In this document: positions 26,431 through 35,127 of the stretch, piece by piece
Layout: every line of letters starts with the position of its first letter
How positions within the stretch are numbered: position 1 is the stretch's first letter
Assembly (NCBI RefSeq): GCF_007747215.1
Contig: NZ_CP036273.1
Location: forward strand, 3,394,322 to 3,458,321
Reading direction: 5' to 3'
Length of the DNA stretch: 64,000 nucleotides
Source: Urbifossiella limnaea
GTDB taxonomy: Bacteria > Planctomycetota > Planctomycetia > Gemmatales > Gemmataceae
Made by a program: the position numbers and the translations under genes
Notes under the pieces: model-generated
Seen by the model: the letters and a program-made list of their open reading frames with translations, nothing else
Database searches by the model: none
What the model was told of the DNA's origin: nothing

Positions 26431-27338
26431 TGCCGCGCTGTACGCTACTGCCGCTGCCCGACCACCAAGTCGCGTTCCTGGTGGACGGGGCGGAGCGCCT
26501 CCGATGGCACTTCGGGCCGCAGTACCCGCGGCCGTTCTTCTACCCGCTCGTCGGTCCGGCCAGCGGTCTGTCGCTCACGCGGATGGGGCACCCGGGCGCG
26601 CCGAACCACGACCACCACCGCTCCGTGTGGTTCGCCCACGAGAAGGTCGCTGGCGTCAACTTCTGGGGCGACACGGGCACGGCGCGAATCCGCCAGAAGG
26701 AGTGGCTCGCCTACCACGACGGCGACGCAGAGGCGGTGATGGCTGTGCGCCTCGGTTGGGCCGACGGGCACGACCCGCGCGAACTGCTGACACAAGACCT
26801 GTTCGTCGCTCTCATCCCCGGCCCCGGTCGCGAGACGCTGCTCGAACTGCAGACGTCATTCCGCCCAACCGCGAACCAGCTCGAATTCGGCATGTCGAAC
26901 TTCGGCTTCCTCGCCGTCCGCGTCGCCAAGCCGATCTCGGCGTTCTTCGGCGGCGGTACGCTGACCAACAGCGAAGGCGCCGTCGGGGAACCGGCGATCT
27001 TCGGCAAGTCGGCCCGGTGGGTGGACTACAGCGGCGAACAGCCCGGCGGTCACCGCGAGGGCGTGACGTACTTCGACCACCCGACGAACCCCAGCCATCC
27101 GGCCGCGTGGCACGTCCGCGAGGACGGCTGGATGGGAGCGTCGGCCTGCTTCGCCGGGCCGCGGACGACGACGCAGGCCGATCCGCTGACGCTCCGCTAC
27201 CTCCTCCACGCCCACGCCGGAGTTCTCGACGCCGGCCGCGCCGCGGACGAGTTCGCCCGCTTCCGCGACCGGCCGCCGATGGAGCTCGTCCGCGCCCCGT
27301 CCCGGCACGTCACCTGGGGCGTCCGCCGCCGCGGTTGA
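26430..27338 (+). CDS. DUF6807 (PmoA-like) family protein
   Basis: 302 residues; start shares one base with the preceding stop. No signal peptide. Motifs GHPGAPNHDHHRSVWFAHEKVAGVNFW and SFRPTANQLEF are those of the planctomycete/Bacteroidetes PmoA family (DUF6807), which often accompany Gfo/Idh/MocA genes in glycan utilisation loci. Despite the name, it is unrelated to methane monooxygenase. The conserved His cluster hints at metal binding, but no activity is established. Confidence 0.82.
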   Translation: MPRCTLLPLPDHQVAFLVDGAERLRWHFGPQYPRPFFYPLVGPASGLSLTRMGHPGAPNHDHHRSVWFAHEKVAGVNFWGDTGTARIRQKEWLAYHDGDAEAVMAVRLGWADGHDPRELLTQDLFVALIPGPGRETLLELQTSFRPTANQLEFGMSNFGFLAVRVAKPISAFFGGGTLTNSEGAVGEPAIFGKSARWVDYSGEQPGGHREGVTYFDHPTNPSHPAAWHVREDGWMGASACFAGPRTTTQADPLTLRYLLHAHAGVLDAGRAADEFARFRDRPPMELVRAPSRHVTWGVRRRG

Positions 27339-27415
27339 CCGCCCCACGCACACGTCCTACGGTTCGGCACGTCCTCGCCCCTGACCGGGACGTGGCTCCA
27401 ACCCGGGAGTGCGCC

Positions 27416-28066
27416 GTGCTCGGCTTGCCGTGGTGGGTCGGTCTCGTTGTCGTGCCCGTCGTCCTGTTCGTCGGCTGGAAGGTGTTTGCGTGGTATGTCC
27501 GCCTGCTGTTCGACCAGATTGTTCACGATGCGGTCCTGGGTGCCGGCTCCGCGCTGGCGGGGGCCACGGCCGTCGTGCATTCCGTCGTCGCGGTCGCGGC
27601 CCCGAAGGAGCCGTCGCCCTACGACGCGGTCGAGGGCGACGAGGATTACTGTGAGGAGATCGATGGCACGCCCTGGGAGGCGGACGAAGCCGACTTCTAC
27701 GTCATCGACGCGACGATCACGCCGGCCGACCCGACAGTGCTTTGGGACCCCACCGGGCTCGGCGTGACGCCGGCCGACTTCTCGCCGGACGACCCAGCCG
27801 AATGCTCGGAACACACGGGCGCGATGCACTCGGCGGAGCGGTTCGTGAACGGGAACTGGAAGTCGGCGCGCGAGGGGAACCTGACCGGCCCGCAGCGACT
27901 CCGGATGCTGTTCGGTGTGCCGAAGGGCGTGCGGGCGGTCAAGTTCGCGGTCGTCGTCACCTACTTCGGCCGCGTCGAGTTGCCGCCGCCGCTGCCGGCT
28001 ACTCCCGCCCCCGTCGGGCCGCGCCGGGGGACGGGGAAGAAGTCGTCGTTACCGTGGAACGGTTGA
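27416..28066 (+). CDS. Membrane-anchored hypothetical protein
   Basis: 216 residues, GTG at 27416 after CCCGGGAG. An N-terminal membrane helix (LVVVPVVLFVGWKVFAWYV) is followed by a second hydrophobic Ala-rich stretch, then a strongly acidic region (YDAVEGDEDYCEEIDG...). The C-terminal half includes ERFVNGNWKSAREGNLTGPQRLRMLFGVP. The tail is basic. No family recognised. The 3' end overlaps antisense to the continuation of the DUF1559 remnant frame. Confidence 0.6.
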   Translation: MLGLPWWVGLVVVPVVLFVGWKVFAWYVRLLFDQIVHDAVLGAGSALAGATAVVHSVVAVAAPKEPSPYDAVEGDEDYCEEIDGTPWEADEADFYVIDATITPADPTVLWDPTGLGVTPADFSPDDPAECSEHTGAMHSAERFVNGNWKSAREGNLTGPQRLRMLFGVPKGVRAVKFAVVVTYFGRVELPPPLPATPAPVGPRRGTGKKSSLPWNG

Positions 28067-28080
28067 GAATCACCTGGCGG

Positions 28081-28329
28081 GAACGTTAGCACCTCTCCGC
28101 CGTCGCGGGTGACGGCCGCGCGGACGGCAGCCTCGTCGGGCTTCACCCCGATGAAGCGAACGCTGCCGTTGCCCAAGCTTATGGCGAAGAACCCGTTCGG
28201 CCCGCCGAATCGCGGCAGCGGCAGGCGGCCGTCGTAGGGGAGGTCGTCCGGCTTGGCCTCCGGCACCGCGTCGGCCGCTTCCGCCACCACGAACGTGTTC
28301 GACGTTCCGTCAGGTAGCTCGGAGCCGTG
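28081..28329 (-). pseudogene. C-terminal fragment of a DUF1559 pilin-like gene
   Basis: Directly after the rfbG stop, and in the same frame, the sequence reads HGSELPDGTSNTFVVAEAAD, then LPLPRFGGPNGFFAISLGNGSVRFI and AAVTRDGGEVL. These are the conserved C-terminal motifs of DUF1559 proteins (DGTSNT, DGSVRFI, GGEV). The N-terminal pilin-like methylation motif, signal helix and middle are missing, and there is no start codon of its own. Best read as the decayed end of a once complete gene displaced by the sugar cluster. Readthrough of the rfbG stop would fuse it to RfbG. Confidence 0.65.
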
Positions 28330-29322
28330 TCACGGGGAAGAGGGGGCCAGGAAGGCGCGGTACCAGTCGATCGTCTCACCGAGGGCGGCGTCCAGCGTGT
28401 AACGCGGCGCCCAACCCAGTACGCGCTTGGCCTTCTCGGCCGACAGGTACTGGTGCTTGATCTCGTTCCCGGCGGTGTTCTGCACGTCCGGTGTTAGCGA
28501 CGAGCCCATCAGCGCGAGCAACTGCCGCACCAGGTCGATGGCGGGGACGCGGATCTCGGTCGAGAAGTTGAACGCCTCGCCGTTCACCGCCGGGTTCGCC
28601 GCCATGCACTCAGCGAGGTGGAGGTAAGCCGCGGCGCCGTCCTTGACGTAGAAGTAGTCGCGGACGTTCGTGCCGTCGGACCGCAGCACCGGCCGCTCGC
28701 CGGCGAGGATGCTGCGGATCGTGCCGGGCACGATCCGGTTCCAGTTCAGGTCGCCGCCCCCGTAGAAGTTACCGCACCGCGTCACGCACACCGGCATCTT
28801 GTACGAGTGCGCGTACGTCAGCGCCAGGATGTCGGTGCAGGACTTGCTCGCGTCGTAGGGGTGCCGCCCTTGCAGCGGCGCGTCCTCGGTGTACGGCAAC
28901 ACCGGCTGGTCACCGTAGGCCTTGTCCGACGACGCCACAACCACCTGCGGGTTGAACCCGCAGCGGCGCGCGGCTTCGAGCAGGCACCACGTCCCTTTGA
29001 TGTTCGCCTCGAACGTCGAAAGCGGGCTGCGGTTGGCGATGCCGACGATGGTCTGGGCGGCGAGGTGGAACACCGTCTGCACCTCGTACTCGGCCAGCAC
29101 CCGCTCCAGGAACTCGGCCGATCCCAGGTCGCCGCGCACCACGTCGATGCGGCGGTCGAGGCCGGCGCGGACGAGTTCCGAGCCGGCCACCTGGTCGCGG
29201 ATCAGGCCGATGACGTGGGCGCCGCGGTCGAGCAGGGCGCGGACCGTCCACGCGCCGACGAGGCCGGTGCAGCCGGTCACGAACACGCGGCGGTGCCGCC
29301 AGAACGCGGGGGGCGTCGTCAT
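28330..29322 (-). CDS. rfbG: CDP-glucose 4,6-dehydratase-like SDR enzyme
   Basis: 330 residues, extended SDR fold. N-terminal NAD motif [10 protein letters not shown] follows FWRHRRVFV, the typical RfbG opening. Active-site YDASK (Tyr-x3-Lys) and SSDKAYGD are intact. It converts CDP-glucose to CDP-4-keto-6-deoxyglucose, the second step to CDP-3,6-dideoxyhexoses. Last gene of the eight-gene minus-strand operon; RfbF lies 19 bases upstream. Its stop is followed in frame by a DUF1559 remnant. Confidence 0.88.
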   Translation of the reverse strand: MTTPPAFWRHRRVFVTGCTGLVGAWTVRALLDRGAHVIGLIRDQVAGSELVRAGLDRRIDVVRGDLGSAEFLERVLAEYEVQTVFHLAAQTIVGIANRSPLSTFEANIKGTWCLLEAARRCGFNPQVVVASSDKAYGDQPVLPYTEDAPLQGRHPYDASKSCTDILALTYAHSYKMPVCVTRCGNFYGGGDLNWNRIVPGTIRSILAGERPVLRSDGTNVRDYFYVKDGAAAYLHLAECMAANPAVNGEAFNFSTEIRVPAIDLVRQLLALMGSSLTPDVQNTAGNEIKHQYLSAEKAKRVLGWAPRYTLDAALGETIDWYRAFLAPSSP

Positions 29323-29341
29323 CGGTGGGTTCCTTCCGTGG

Positions 29342-30142
29342 TCACGCGGCGAGCCGCAGGCCGGGCGGCTTCGACTCCCACGGGGCCGTGCCGCTGTCCC
29401 ACAGCTGGTTCAGGTACTGGTGGTCGCGGCTGCTATCCATGCACTGCCAGAACCCGTCGTGCTGGTACGCCGCCAGCTCTCCGTCGCGGGCCAACTGGAT
29501 CAGCGGCTCCTGCTCCAGCACGAGGCTCGGGTCGTCGCTCAGCCGATCGAGGAAGCGGCGCTCGAAAACGAAGAACCCGCCGCTGATCCGCCCGCGCGAC
29601 AGCAGCGGCTTCTCGGCGAACTCGGTCACCAGCGGGCCGTCGATCTCCACCTCGCCGAAGCGGCCCGGCGGGCGGACCGTCGTGACGGTGCCGATACGGC
29701 CCGCGGCCGTGTGCGCGTCCAGCAGGGCGTGCAGGTTCATGTCGGCGAGGCCGTCGCCGTAGGTGAGCATGAACCGGTCGCCGTCGAGGTAGCGGGCCAC
29801 CTGCCGGACGCGGCCGCCGGTCATGGTGTTCAGGCCGGTCTCGGCCATGGTGATCTGCCAGTCGTCGCCGGCCGGGTGGGCGTGGACCTTCACCGGGGCG
29901 TTCGGCCGCAGCCCGACGGTCACGTCGGCGGACGCGAGCCCGTAGTTGAGGAAGTACTGTTTGATGACCCAGCTCTTGTACCCGAGGCAGAGCACGAACC
30001 GGCGGAAGCCCTGGCGGGCGTACCCGTTCATGATGTGCCACAGAATCGGCTTGCCGCCGACCGGCACCATCGGCTTGGGGATGTCGTCGGCCACGTCGCG
30101 GATGCGCGTGCCCATCCCGCCGCACAGAATCACAACCTGCAT
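29342..30142 (-). CDS. rfbF: Glucose-1-phosphate cytidylyltransferase
   Basis: 266 residues from ATG 30140-30142 ([14 protein letters not shown]); the longer frame start at 30169 is less likely. Nucleotidyltransferase signature [26 protein letters not shown] and the conserved LTYGDGLAD are present. C-terminal [17 protein letters not shown] is characteristic of RfbF. It forms CDP-glucose from CTP and glucose-1-phosphate, the committed first step of the pathway completed by RfbG and RfbH in this operon. Length matches the family (about 257). Confidence 0.93.
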   Translation of the reverse strand: MQVVILCGGMGTRIRDVADDIPKPMVPVGGKPILWHIMNGYARQGFRRFVLCLGYKSWVIKQYFLNYGLASADVTVGLRPNAPVKVHAHPAGDDWQITMAETGLNTMTGGRVRQVARYLDGDRFMLTYGDGLADMNLHALLDAHTAAGRIGTVTTVRPPGRFGEVEIDGPLVTEFAEKPLLSRGRISGGFFVFERRFLDRLSDDPSLVLEQEPLIQLARDGELAAYQHDGFWQCMDSSRDHQYLNQLWDSGTAPWESKPPGLRLAA

Positions 30143-30169
30143 CGGCCCGCCCTCCCTGGCGTACCCCAC

Positions 30170-31828
30170 TCAGCTGTTTACGCGCCCGGCCGCGCCGGGG
30201 AGCCGCACCCGCCACCTTGTCGGCACCTTAATCCGCGTCAGCCCCACGACCGCCGCGACCCCGAGCACCACGCCGCACAGCCCGGCCAGCATCAGCGCCT
30301 CGCCGAGGACGTGGAAGAACGGGTACGCCCAGAACAGCGGCAGCATCGACCCGCCGAAGCCGGCCAGGGCGACGACCGCCGGCACGCCCCAGCTGTCTGC
30401 GGTCGGCCGACGGGCGGCCAGCAGCAGACAGCCGGCGAACGCGGCCAACATACCGATCGCGTCCGGCCGGCGGGTGCCCGGGCGGATCCACTTCCAGTCG
30501 TCGGCGACGAACTTCGCCAACAACTTCGGCTTATGCACGAGGAACAGCTCCAGCATGTATTTCGGGTGCGACCGCGCGAACTCGAGGTAGATCTGCTTGC
30601 ACAGCCGGTCGTGCAGCCGGGCCTTGTACGCACCGGTCAACGGCGAGACGGCGTACTTGTGGCCAATCCCCTCGTCGTCCAGCCGCTTGGCCACGGTCTC
30701 CCACGCGGTCGAGTCGTTGTTCCCCTTGCCGGGGTAGATCGCCTGCTGCTTCCACTCCGGGTGAAACTCCAGGGCGATCAGCGCGTTGTGCCAGAACAGG
30801 TGGTTCGGCAGCCCGTCGTCCCCGTGGTACGTCCAGTGCGTCGCCGACGAGACGTAGGCCTTCTGCGCCACGAGGCCGATCACGACCAGCACCGCCGGCC
30901 ACCGCGCGGCCGCGAGCTTGCCGGCGGCCGCGGCCGTGACCGGGTGCGTGAGCATGCCGCGGCGGTTCCGCCACAGCCACAGCGCGGCGGGCGTGGCGGC
31001 GAGCACGAACAGCGTGGCGAACATCCACATCGCCGAGCCGCGGAAGTGGAGCGCGAGCCCGAGCAGCCCGGCCTGGACGGCGGCCACGGCCACCCGCCCC
31101 GCCGTCGCCCGCGGCCACGTCAGGAGGCAGCCGGCCAGGTGGAAGAACGGCACCAGCCCGAGGGTGCCGAGAAACCGCCCGTTCGTCACCGTCGCCAGCT
31201 GGAAGCGGGTCTGCGGCGAGACGTCGTAAGCGCCGATCTGCGGCAGCGCCCGGACGAGCAGGAACAGGGTGATCTGGAACGCGACGATCAGCAAGAGCAT
31301 CGGCACGTCGCGGCGGTAGGCGAACAGGTAGAGCGCCAGGCTCGCCCCAAGGACAACGAAATACGCCCCGTACAACGCCCCGAGTTTGTAGCCGAACAGC
31401 ACGAACCCGAGCTTGACGAAGTCGGCATACCCCACGTCCTCGGCGAAGACCGGCAGGTGGTCCACGCCGTCCTTTTCCGGATGGGACAGGCTCGTCGCCC
31501 GCGCCAGGCCGTAGTCGAGGCGGTCGCGGGCGGTCATGTTCTCCGGGTAGCTCAGGCCGGTCTGCTTCAGGATGTCGGTGTTCCACGTCCAGCCGTTGGT
31601 CTGCAACTCGGCCCGCACTGCGCGATAGGCGGTGTAGCCCTTCAGCCCGTAGCGGAGGTCCGACACGGCCACCGAGACACACGACTCGTGCCGCTCGATC
31701 GCCTCCGGCATGACCCGGTGGAGCCCGGCCGACTGCCCCTCGCGGATCGTCCAGCCGAACAGGAACAGCGAGAACGCGACGAGCGCGATCCACAGGCGGT
31801 CGGTCCGCGGCGGGAGGTCGGTGGTCAT
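30170..31828 (-). CDS. Polytopic membrane protein of sugar cluster, possible GT-C
   Basis: 552 residues from ATG 31826-31828, with roughly ten membrane helices separated by a loop of about 100 residues after the first and another loop of about 100 before the last group. The first long loop is extracytoplasmic in the likely topology, as in GT-C glycosyltransferases, but no clear DxD or family motif could be confirmed. Between GT2 and rfbF, with gaps of 19 and 27 bases. Inference: it may transfer the polyprenyl-linked sugar made by the adjacent GT2, as GtrC-type proteins do. Not recognised by family. Confidence 0.75.
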   Translation of the reverse strand: MTTDLPPRTDRLWIALVAFSLFLFGWTIREGQSAGLHRVMPEAIERHESCVSVAVSDLRYGLKGYTAYRAVRAELQTNGWTWNTDILKQTGLSYPENMTARDRLDYGLARATSLSHPEKDGVDHLPVFAEDVGYADFVKLGFVLFGYKLGALYGAYFVVLGASLALYLFAYRRDVPMLLLIVAFQITLFLLVRALPQIGAYDVSPQTRFQLATVTNGRFLGTLGLVPFFHLAGCLLTWPRATAGRVAVAAVQAGLLGLALHFRGSAMWMFATLFVLAATPAALWLWRNRRGMLTHPVTAAAAGKLAAARWPAVLVVIGLVAQKAYVSSATHWTYHGDDGLPNHLFWHNALIALEFHPEWKQQAIYPGKGNNDSTAWETVAKRLDDEGIGHKYAVSPLTGAYKARLHDRLCKQIYLEFARSHPKYMLELFLVHKPKLLAKFVADDWKWIRPGTRRPDAIGMLAAFAGCLLLAARRPTADSWGVPAVVALAGFGGSMLPLFWAYPFFHVLGEALMLAGLCGVVLGVAAVVGLTRIKVPTRWRVRLPGAAGRVNS

Positions 31829-31847
31829 CGCGGCGTCTCCGGGTGGG

Positions 31848-32825
31848 TCAGGCGGCGCGGGCCGGGGCGGCGGGCTCGGCGTCGAAGTTGATCCGCTCGC
31901 GCTCCACCACAAGTGGTCGCTTGCGGACCTGCGCGTGGATCGCCGACACGTACTCGCCGAGGACGCCGAAGAAGAACAGCTGGATGCCGGAGAACAGGAA
32001 CAGCGCCGTGATGAGCGTCGGAATGCCCGGCGGGGCCGTGCCGCCCACGAACAGGTGGTAGGCCACCGTGAACGCCGCGTACAGCAGGCTCAGCCCGGCG
32101 ACGGTGAAGCCGGTCGCCATGCACACCCGCATCGGCACGTTGGTGAACGAGATCAGTCCGTTCAGCCCCTGGTCGATGAGGTGGTACAGCCGGTTCTTCG
32201 AGAACCCGCGCTTCCGCGCCCGCCACGTGTACTCGACGCCGGTGCGGCGGAACCCGCAGTTGGCGACCAGCCCGCGGATGTACGGGTAATAGTCGTCGCA
32301 CCGCCGCAGCGCTTCGACGACTCGGCGGTCCACGAGCTGGAACTCGCCGGTGTTCTGCGGGATGGAGATGTCGGCGAACTTGCTGACGGTCCAGTAGTAC
32401 AGCCGGCGTGTGAGCCGCATCAGGCCGCCTTCTTCGCGGACCTTGCGCACGCCGAATACGACTTCGTTCCCCTCCGCCCACAGCCGCACCATCTGGGGTA
32501 GCAACTCGGGCGGGTCTTGCAGGTCGGCCGCGAGCATGAGCAGGCAGGCGTCGCCGCGGGTGGCCAGGATGGCGTTGAAGGCGGAGCGGAACGGGCCGAC
32601 GTTGCGGGCGTTGAGGATGACCTTCACCCGCGGGTCGCGCGCGGCAAGCTCGCGGAGCACGCCGGGCGTGGCGTCGGTGGAGGCGTTGTCGCAAAAGACG
32701 TGTTCGTAGTCGTACCCTGGCAGTTCGCGCGCGAACACCGCCCGCACGGCCTCGTGGCACGGGCCGACGTTGTCCTGCTCGTTGTAGCAGGGGGTGACGA
32801 CGCTGATGACCTTCGGCGCGGGCAT
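31848..32825 (-). CDS. GT2 polyprenyl-phosphate glycosyltransferase (GtrB/DPM1-like)
   Basis: 325 residues. The GT2 catalytic domain (about 1-230) begins VISVVTPCYNEQDNV, with the metal-binding stretch LAADLQDPPE typical of DPM1/ArnC/GtrB enzymes. Two C-terminal membrane helices (about 240-310: FTVAGLSLLYAAFTVAYHLF and ITALFLFSGIQLFFFGVLG) complete the GtrB architecture. Such enzymes load a sugar from a nucleotide onto undecaprenyl phosphate on the cytoplasmic face. Start ATG 32825. Within the operon it is the natural enzyme to take the CDP-sugar onto a lipid carrier, although family members more often use UDP-sugars. Confidence 0.88.
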   Translation of the reverse strand: MPAPKVISVVTPCYNEQDNVGPCHEAVRAVFARELPGYDYEHVFCDNASTDATPGVLRELAARDPRVKVILNARNVGPFRSAFNAILATRGDACLLMLAADLQDPPELLPQMVRLWAEGNEVVFGVRKVREEGGLMRLTRRLYYWTVSKFADISIPQNTGEFQLVDRRVVEALRRCDDYYPYIRGLVANCGFRRTGVEYTWRARKRGFSKNRLYHLIDQGLNGLISFTNVPMRVCMATGFTVAGLSLLYAAFTVAYHLFVGGTAPPGIPTLITALFLFSGIQLFFFGVLGEYVSAIHAQVRKRPLVVERERINFDAEPAAPARAA

Positions 32826-32837
32826 GGTTTTCCGGGG

Positions 32838-34166
32838 TCAGGCGGCGGCGCGGCCGGTGCGGCGGACGGCGACGAAGAAGTCGTCGAGCACCGTCCCGAG
32901 GTAGTCGAGCATCGGCCCCGTGAGCCCGGGGTAGACGCCGAGGAAGAAGGCGTCGGCCATCAGCTTGTCGGTGTTCGCCAGGTCGCCGACGACGCGGTGC
33001 TCCACCCCCTCGAACGCCGGCTGCCGCAGCAAGTTGCCGGCGAACAGCTGCCGCGTCTGAATCTGCCGGGCTTCCAGGTACTGGACGATCTCGCGGCGCG
33101 AGAACGGCGATCCGTCGCGGACCGTGGCCAGGAAGCCGAACCACGACGGTTCGCTGCCCGGCGTCGCTTCGGGCAGCGCCACGAACTCCTCGTAGGGCTT
33201 CAGCATGGCGCGGACGCGGGCGTGGTTAGCCTTGCGGGCGGCGGTGAAGCCGTCCACCTTCTTCAGCTGCTCGCGGCCGATGGCGGCCTGCACGTCGAGC
33301 GGCTTCAGGTTGTAGCCGAGGTGGCTGTAGACGTACTTGTGGTCGTACCCCTCCGGGAGCGTGCCGAGCTTCCACCCGAAGCGCTTGTTGCAGGTGTTGT
33401 CCTTCCCCGACGGGCACCAGCAGTCGCGGCCCCAGTCGCGGAACGACTCGGCGATCCGCTTCAGCCGGCCGTCGCTCGTCAGCACGGCGCCGCCTTCGCC
33501 CATGGTCAGGTGGTGCGGCGGGTAAAAGCTCTGCGTCGCAAGGTGGCCGAACGTGCCGGTGCGGACGCCGCCATAGGTGCTGCCGAGGGCGTCGCAGTTG
33601 TCCTCGACGAGGTACAAGTCGTGCCGCCGGACCACGTCCATCACGGCGTCGAGCTCGAACGGGTTGCCGAGGGTGTGCGCCATCATCACGGCGCGGGTCT
33701 TGGGGCCGACCGCCGCCGCGACGCGGTCCACGATGGCGTTGGCGGTGTCGAGCCGCACGTCCACGAACACCGGGACGCAGCCGTGCTGGACGATCGGCGC
33801 CACCGTCGTCGGGAAACCGGCGGCCACGGTGATGACTTCGTCCCCGGGCTTGAGCGGCCGGTCGAGCTGGTTGCTGGTGAGGGTGGCGAAGGCGACGAGG
33901 TTGGCGCTCGAACCCGAGTTCACGAGCAAGGCGTTACGGGTGCCGACGTACTTCGCCAACTCTCGCTCGAAGGCGTCGCCCTGCGGCCCGAGCGTGAGCC
34001 AGAAGTCGAGCACCGAGCTCACCGCGGCGACCACTTCCGCCTCGTCGAAGACGCGGCCGGCGTAGGGGACGCGGCTCGACCCCGGCAGGAACGGCTTGGG
34101 GCCGTGCCGGGCGGCGACGTAGTCCCGAACCTTGTCGAGAATCTCGGCGTGCAGCGGTTCCCACAT
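32838..34166 (-). CDS. rfbH: CDP-4-keto-6-deoxyglucose 3-dehydrase (E1, iron-sulphur/PMP)
   Basis: 442 residues of the aspartate-aminotransferase fold. The catalytic Lys of ordinary aminotransferases is replaced by His (SFYPPHHLTMGEGG), the hallmark of E1/RfbH. The [2Fe-2S] ligands follow the exact known spacing C-x57-C-x-C-x7-C (EDNCDALG ... DCWCPSGKDNTC). It removes the C3 hydroxyl of CDP-4-keto-6-deoxyglucose using PMP, with electrons from a reductase (E3, RfbI/AscD) that is not seen in this window. Completes the RfbF-G-H set. Confidence 0.95.
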   Translation of the reverse strand: MWEPLHAEILDKVRDYVAARHGPKPFLPGSSRVPYAGRVFDEAEVVAAVSSVLDFWLTLGPQGDAFERELAKYVGTRNALLVNSGSSANLVAFATLTSNQLDRPLKPGDEVITVAAGFPTTVAPIVQHGCVPVFVDVRLDTANAIVDRVAAAVGPKTRAVMMAHTLGNPFELDAVMDVVRRHDLYLVEDNCDALGSTYGGVRTGTFGHLATQSFYPPHHLTMGEGGAVLTSDGRLKRIAESFRDWGRDCWCPSGKDNTCNKRFGWKLGTLPEGYDHKYVYSHLGYNLKPLDVQAAIGREQLKKVDGFTAARKANHARVRAMLKPYEEFVALPEATPGSEPSWFGFLATVRDGSPFSRREIVQYLEARQIQTRQLFAGNLLRQPAFEGVEHRVVGDLANTDKLMADAFFLGVYPGLTGPMLDYLGTVLDDFFVAVRRTGRAAA

Positions 34167-34191
34167 CGGGGTGCGACTCCTTCGCGGTGTG

Positions 34192-35127
34192 TCACGCGGC
34201 CCAGCTCAGCCCCGCGGTCTGGCGGCGCAAGAACTCCTCGACCCGCCTCGCGACCGAACCGGCGTCCAGCCCGTGCTCGCCGAGCAGGTACTGGTAGCTG
34301 CCGCACTTCTCCGAGAAGCGGTCGTCAACGCCGACGCGGCAGACGAACGTCGGCGCCCGGTCGGCGGCGATTTCCGCGACCGCCCCGCCGAGCCCGCCGA
34401 AGACGCTGTGTTCTTCGACCGTCACCACGGTTCGGTGCCGGCGGCACACGGCGGCGACCTCCTCGGCGTCGAGCGGCTTCAGGCACGGGGCGCTGTAGAC
34501 GGCGCTCCCCGGCCAGCGCGCCGCGGCAACCATCGCGGTTCGGACCATTGATCCGGTGGCGATCCAGGCCAGCGGCCCGTCGCCGGCGCGGACTGGCACC
34601 AGCCCGCCGAGCGTCATCCGCGGCGGGGCGTCGTGTACGACGCCGAGGTCGGCCTTACCCATCCGCAAGTAGACAGGCCCGTTAAGCGTCAGGGCTAGCT
34701 CGAAGCAGGCGGTCAGTTCGGCGGCGTCGGCGGGGGAGAGGATGGTGAGGTTCGGTACGGCCCGGATCGCGGCCACATCCTCGGTGCTCTGGTGGCTGGT
34801 GCCCAGGTGGCTGTAGACGAATCCGGCCCCGTCGCCCACGAACAGCACCGGCAGGTTCTCGTAGCAGACATCGATCTTGATCTGCTCCAGCACCCGCACC
34901 GGCACGAAGGCGCTGAGCCCGTACACGACCGGCCGGAAGCCACCCTTGGCAAGCCCCGCGGCGACGCCGACCATGTTCTGCTCGGCGACGCCGGCGTTCA
35001 GGAAGCGGTCCGGGCAGGCCTGGCGGATGCCGTCAAACAGGGCGTACCCGTGGTCGCCGGTCAGCAGCAGTACCCGCTCGTCGGCACGGGCGGCGGCCAC
35101 AAGGGCGGTCGAGAAGGCGTCACGCAT
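34192..35127 (-). CDS. Transketolase-like C-terminal subunit
   Basis: 311 residues from ATG 35125-35127; a GTG at 35134-35136 is also possible. Either way it overlaps the upstream gene (8 or 17 bases), so the two subunits are coupled. It has the pyrimidine-binding transketolase domain with the essential Glu in FLNAGVAEQNMVGVAAGLA and His in TSHQSTEDVAAIRAVPNL, plus the C-terminal transketolase domain (about 190-310). Split transketolases of this kind in carbohydrate clusters transfer ketol or acyl groups. Here the likely acceptor is a CDP-4-keto-3,6-dideoxyhexose; inferred from context only. Confidence 0.88.
   Translation of the reverse strand: MRDAFSTALVAAARADERVLLLTGDHGYALFDGIRQACPDRFLNAGVAEQNMVGVAAGLAKGGFRPVVYGLSAFVPVRVLEQIKIDVCYENLPVLFVGDGAGFVYSHLGTSHQSTEDVAAIRAVPNLTILSPADAAELTACFELALTLNGPVYLRMGKADLGVVHDAPPRMTLGGLVPVRAGDGPLAWIATGSMVRTAMVAAARWPGSAVYSAPCLKPLDAEEVAAVCRRHRTVVTVEEHSVFGGLGGAVAEIAADRAPTFVCRVGVDDRFSEKCGSYQYLLGEHGLDAGSVARRVEEFLRRQTAGLSWAA

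Noticed and set aside
28922-31891. A 989-codon plus-strand open frame across rfbF and the membrane protein gene
   Set aside because: Its composition is Arg/Val/Ala/His-biased without any domain, and it is antisense to clear rfbF/membrane protein genes; an effect of high GC at third positions.
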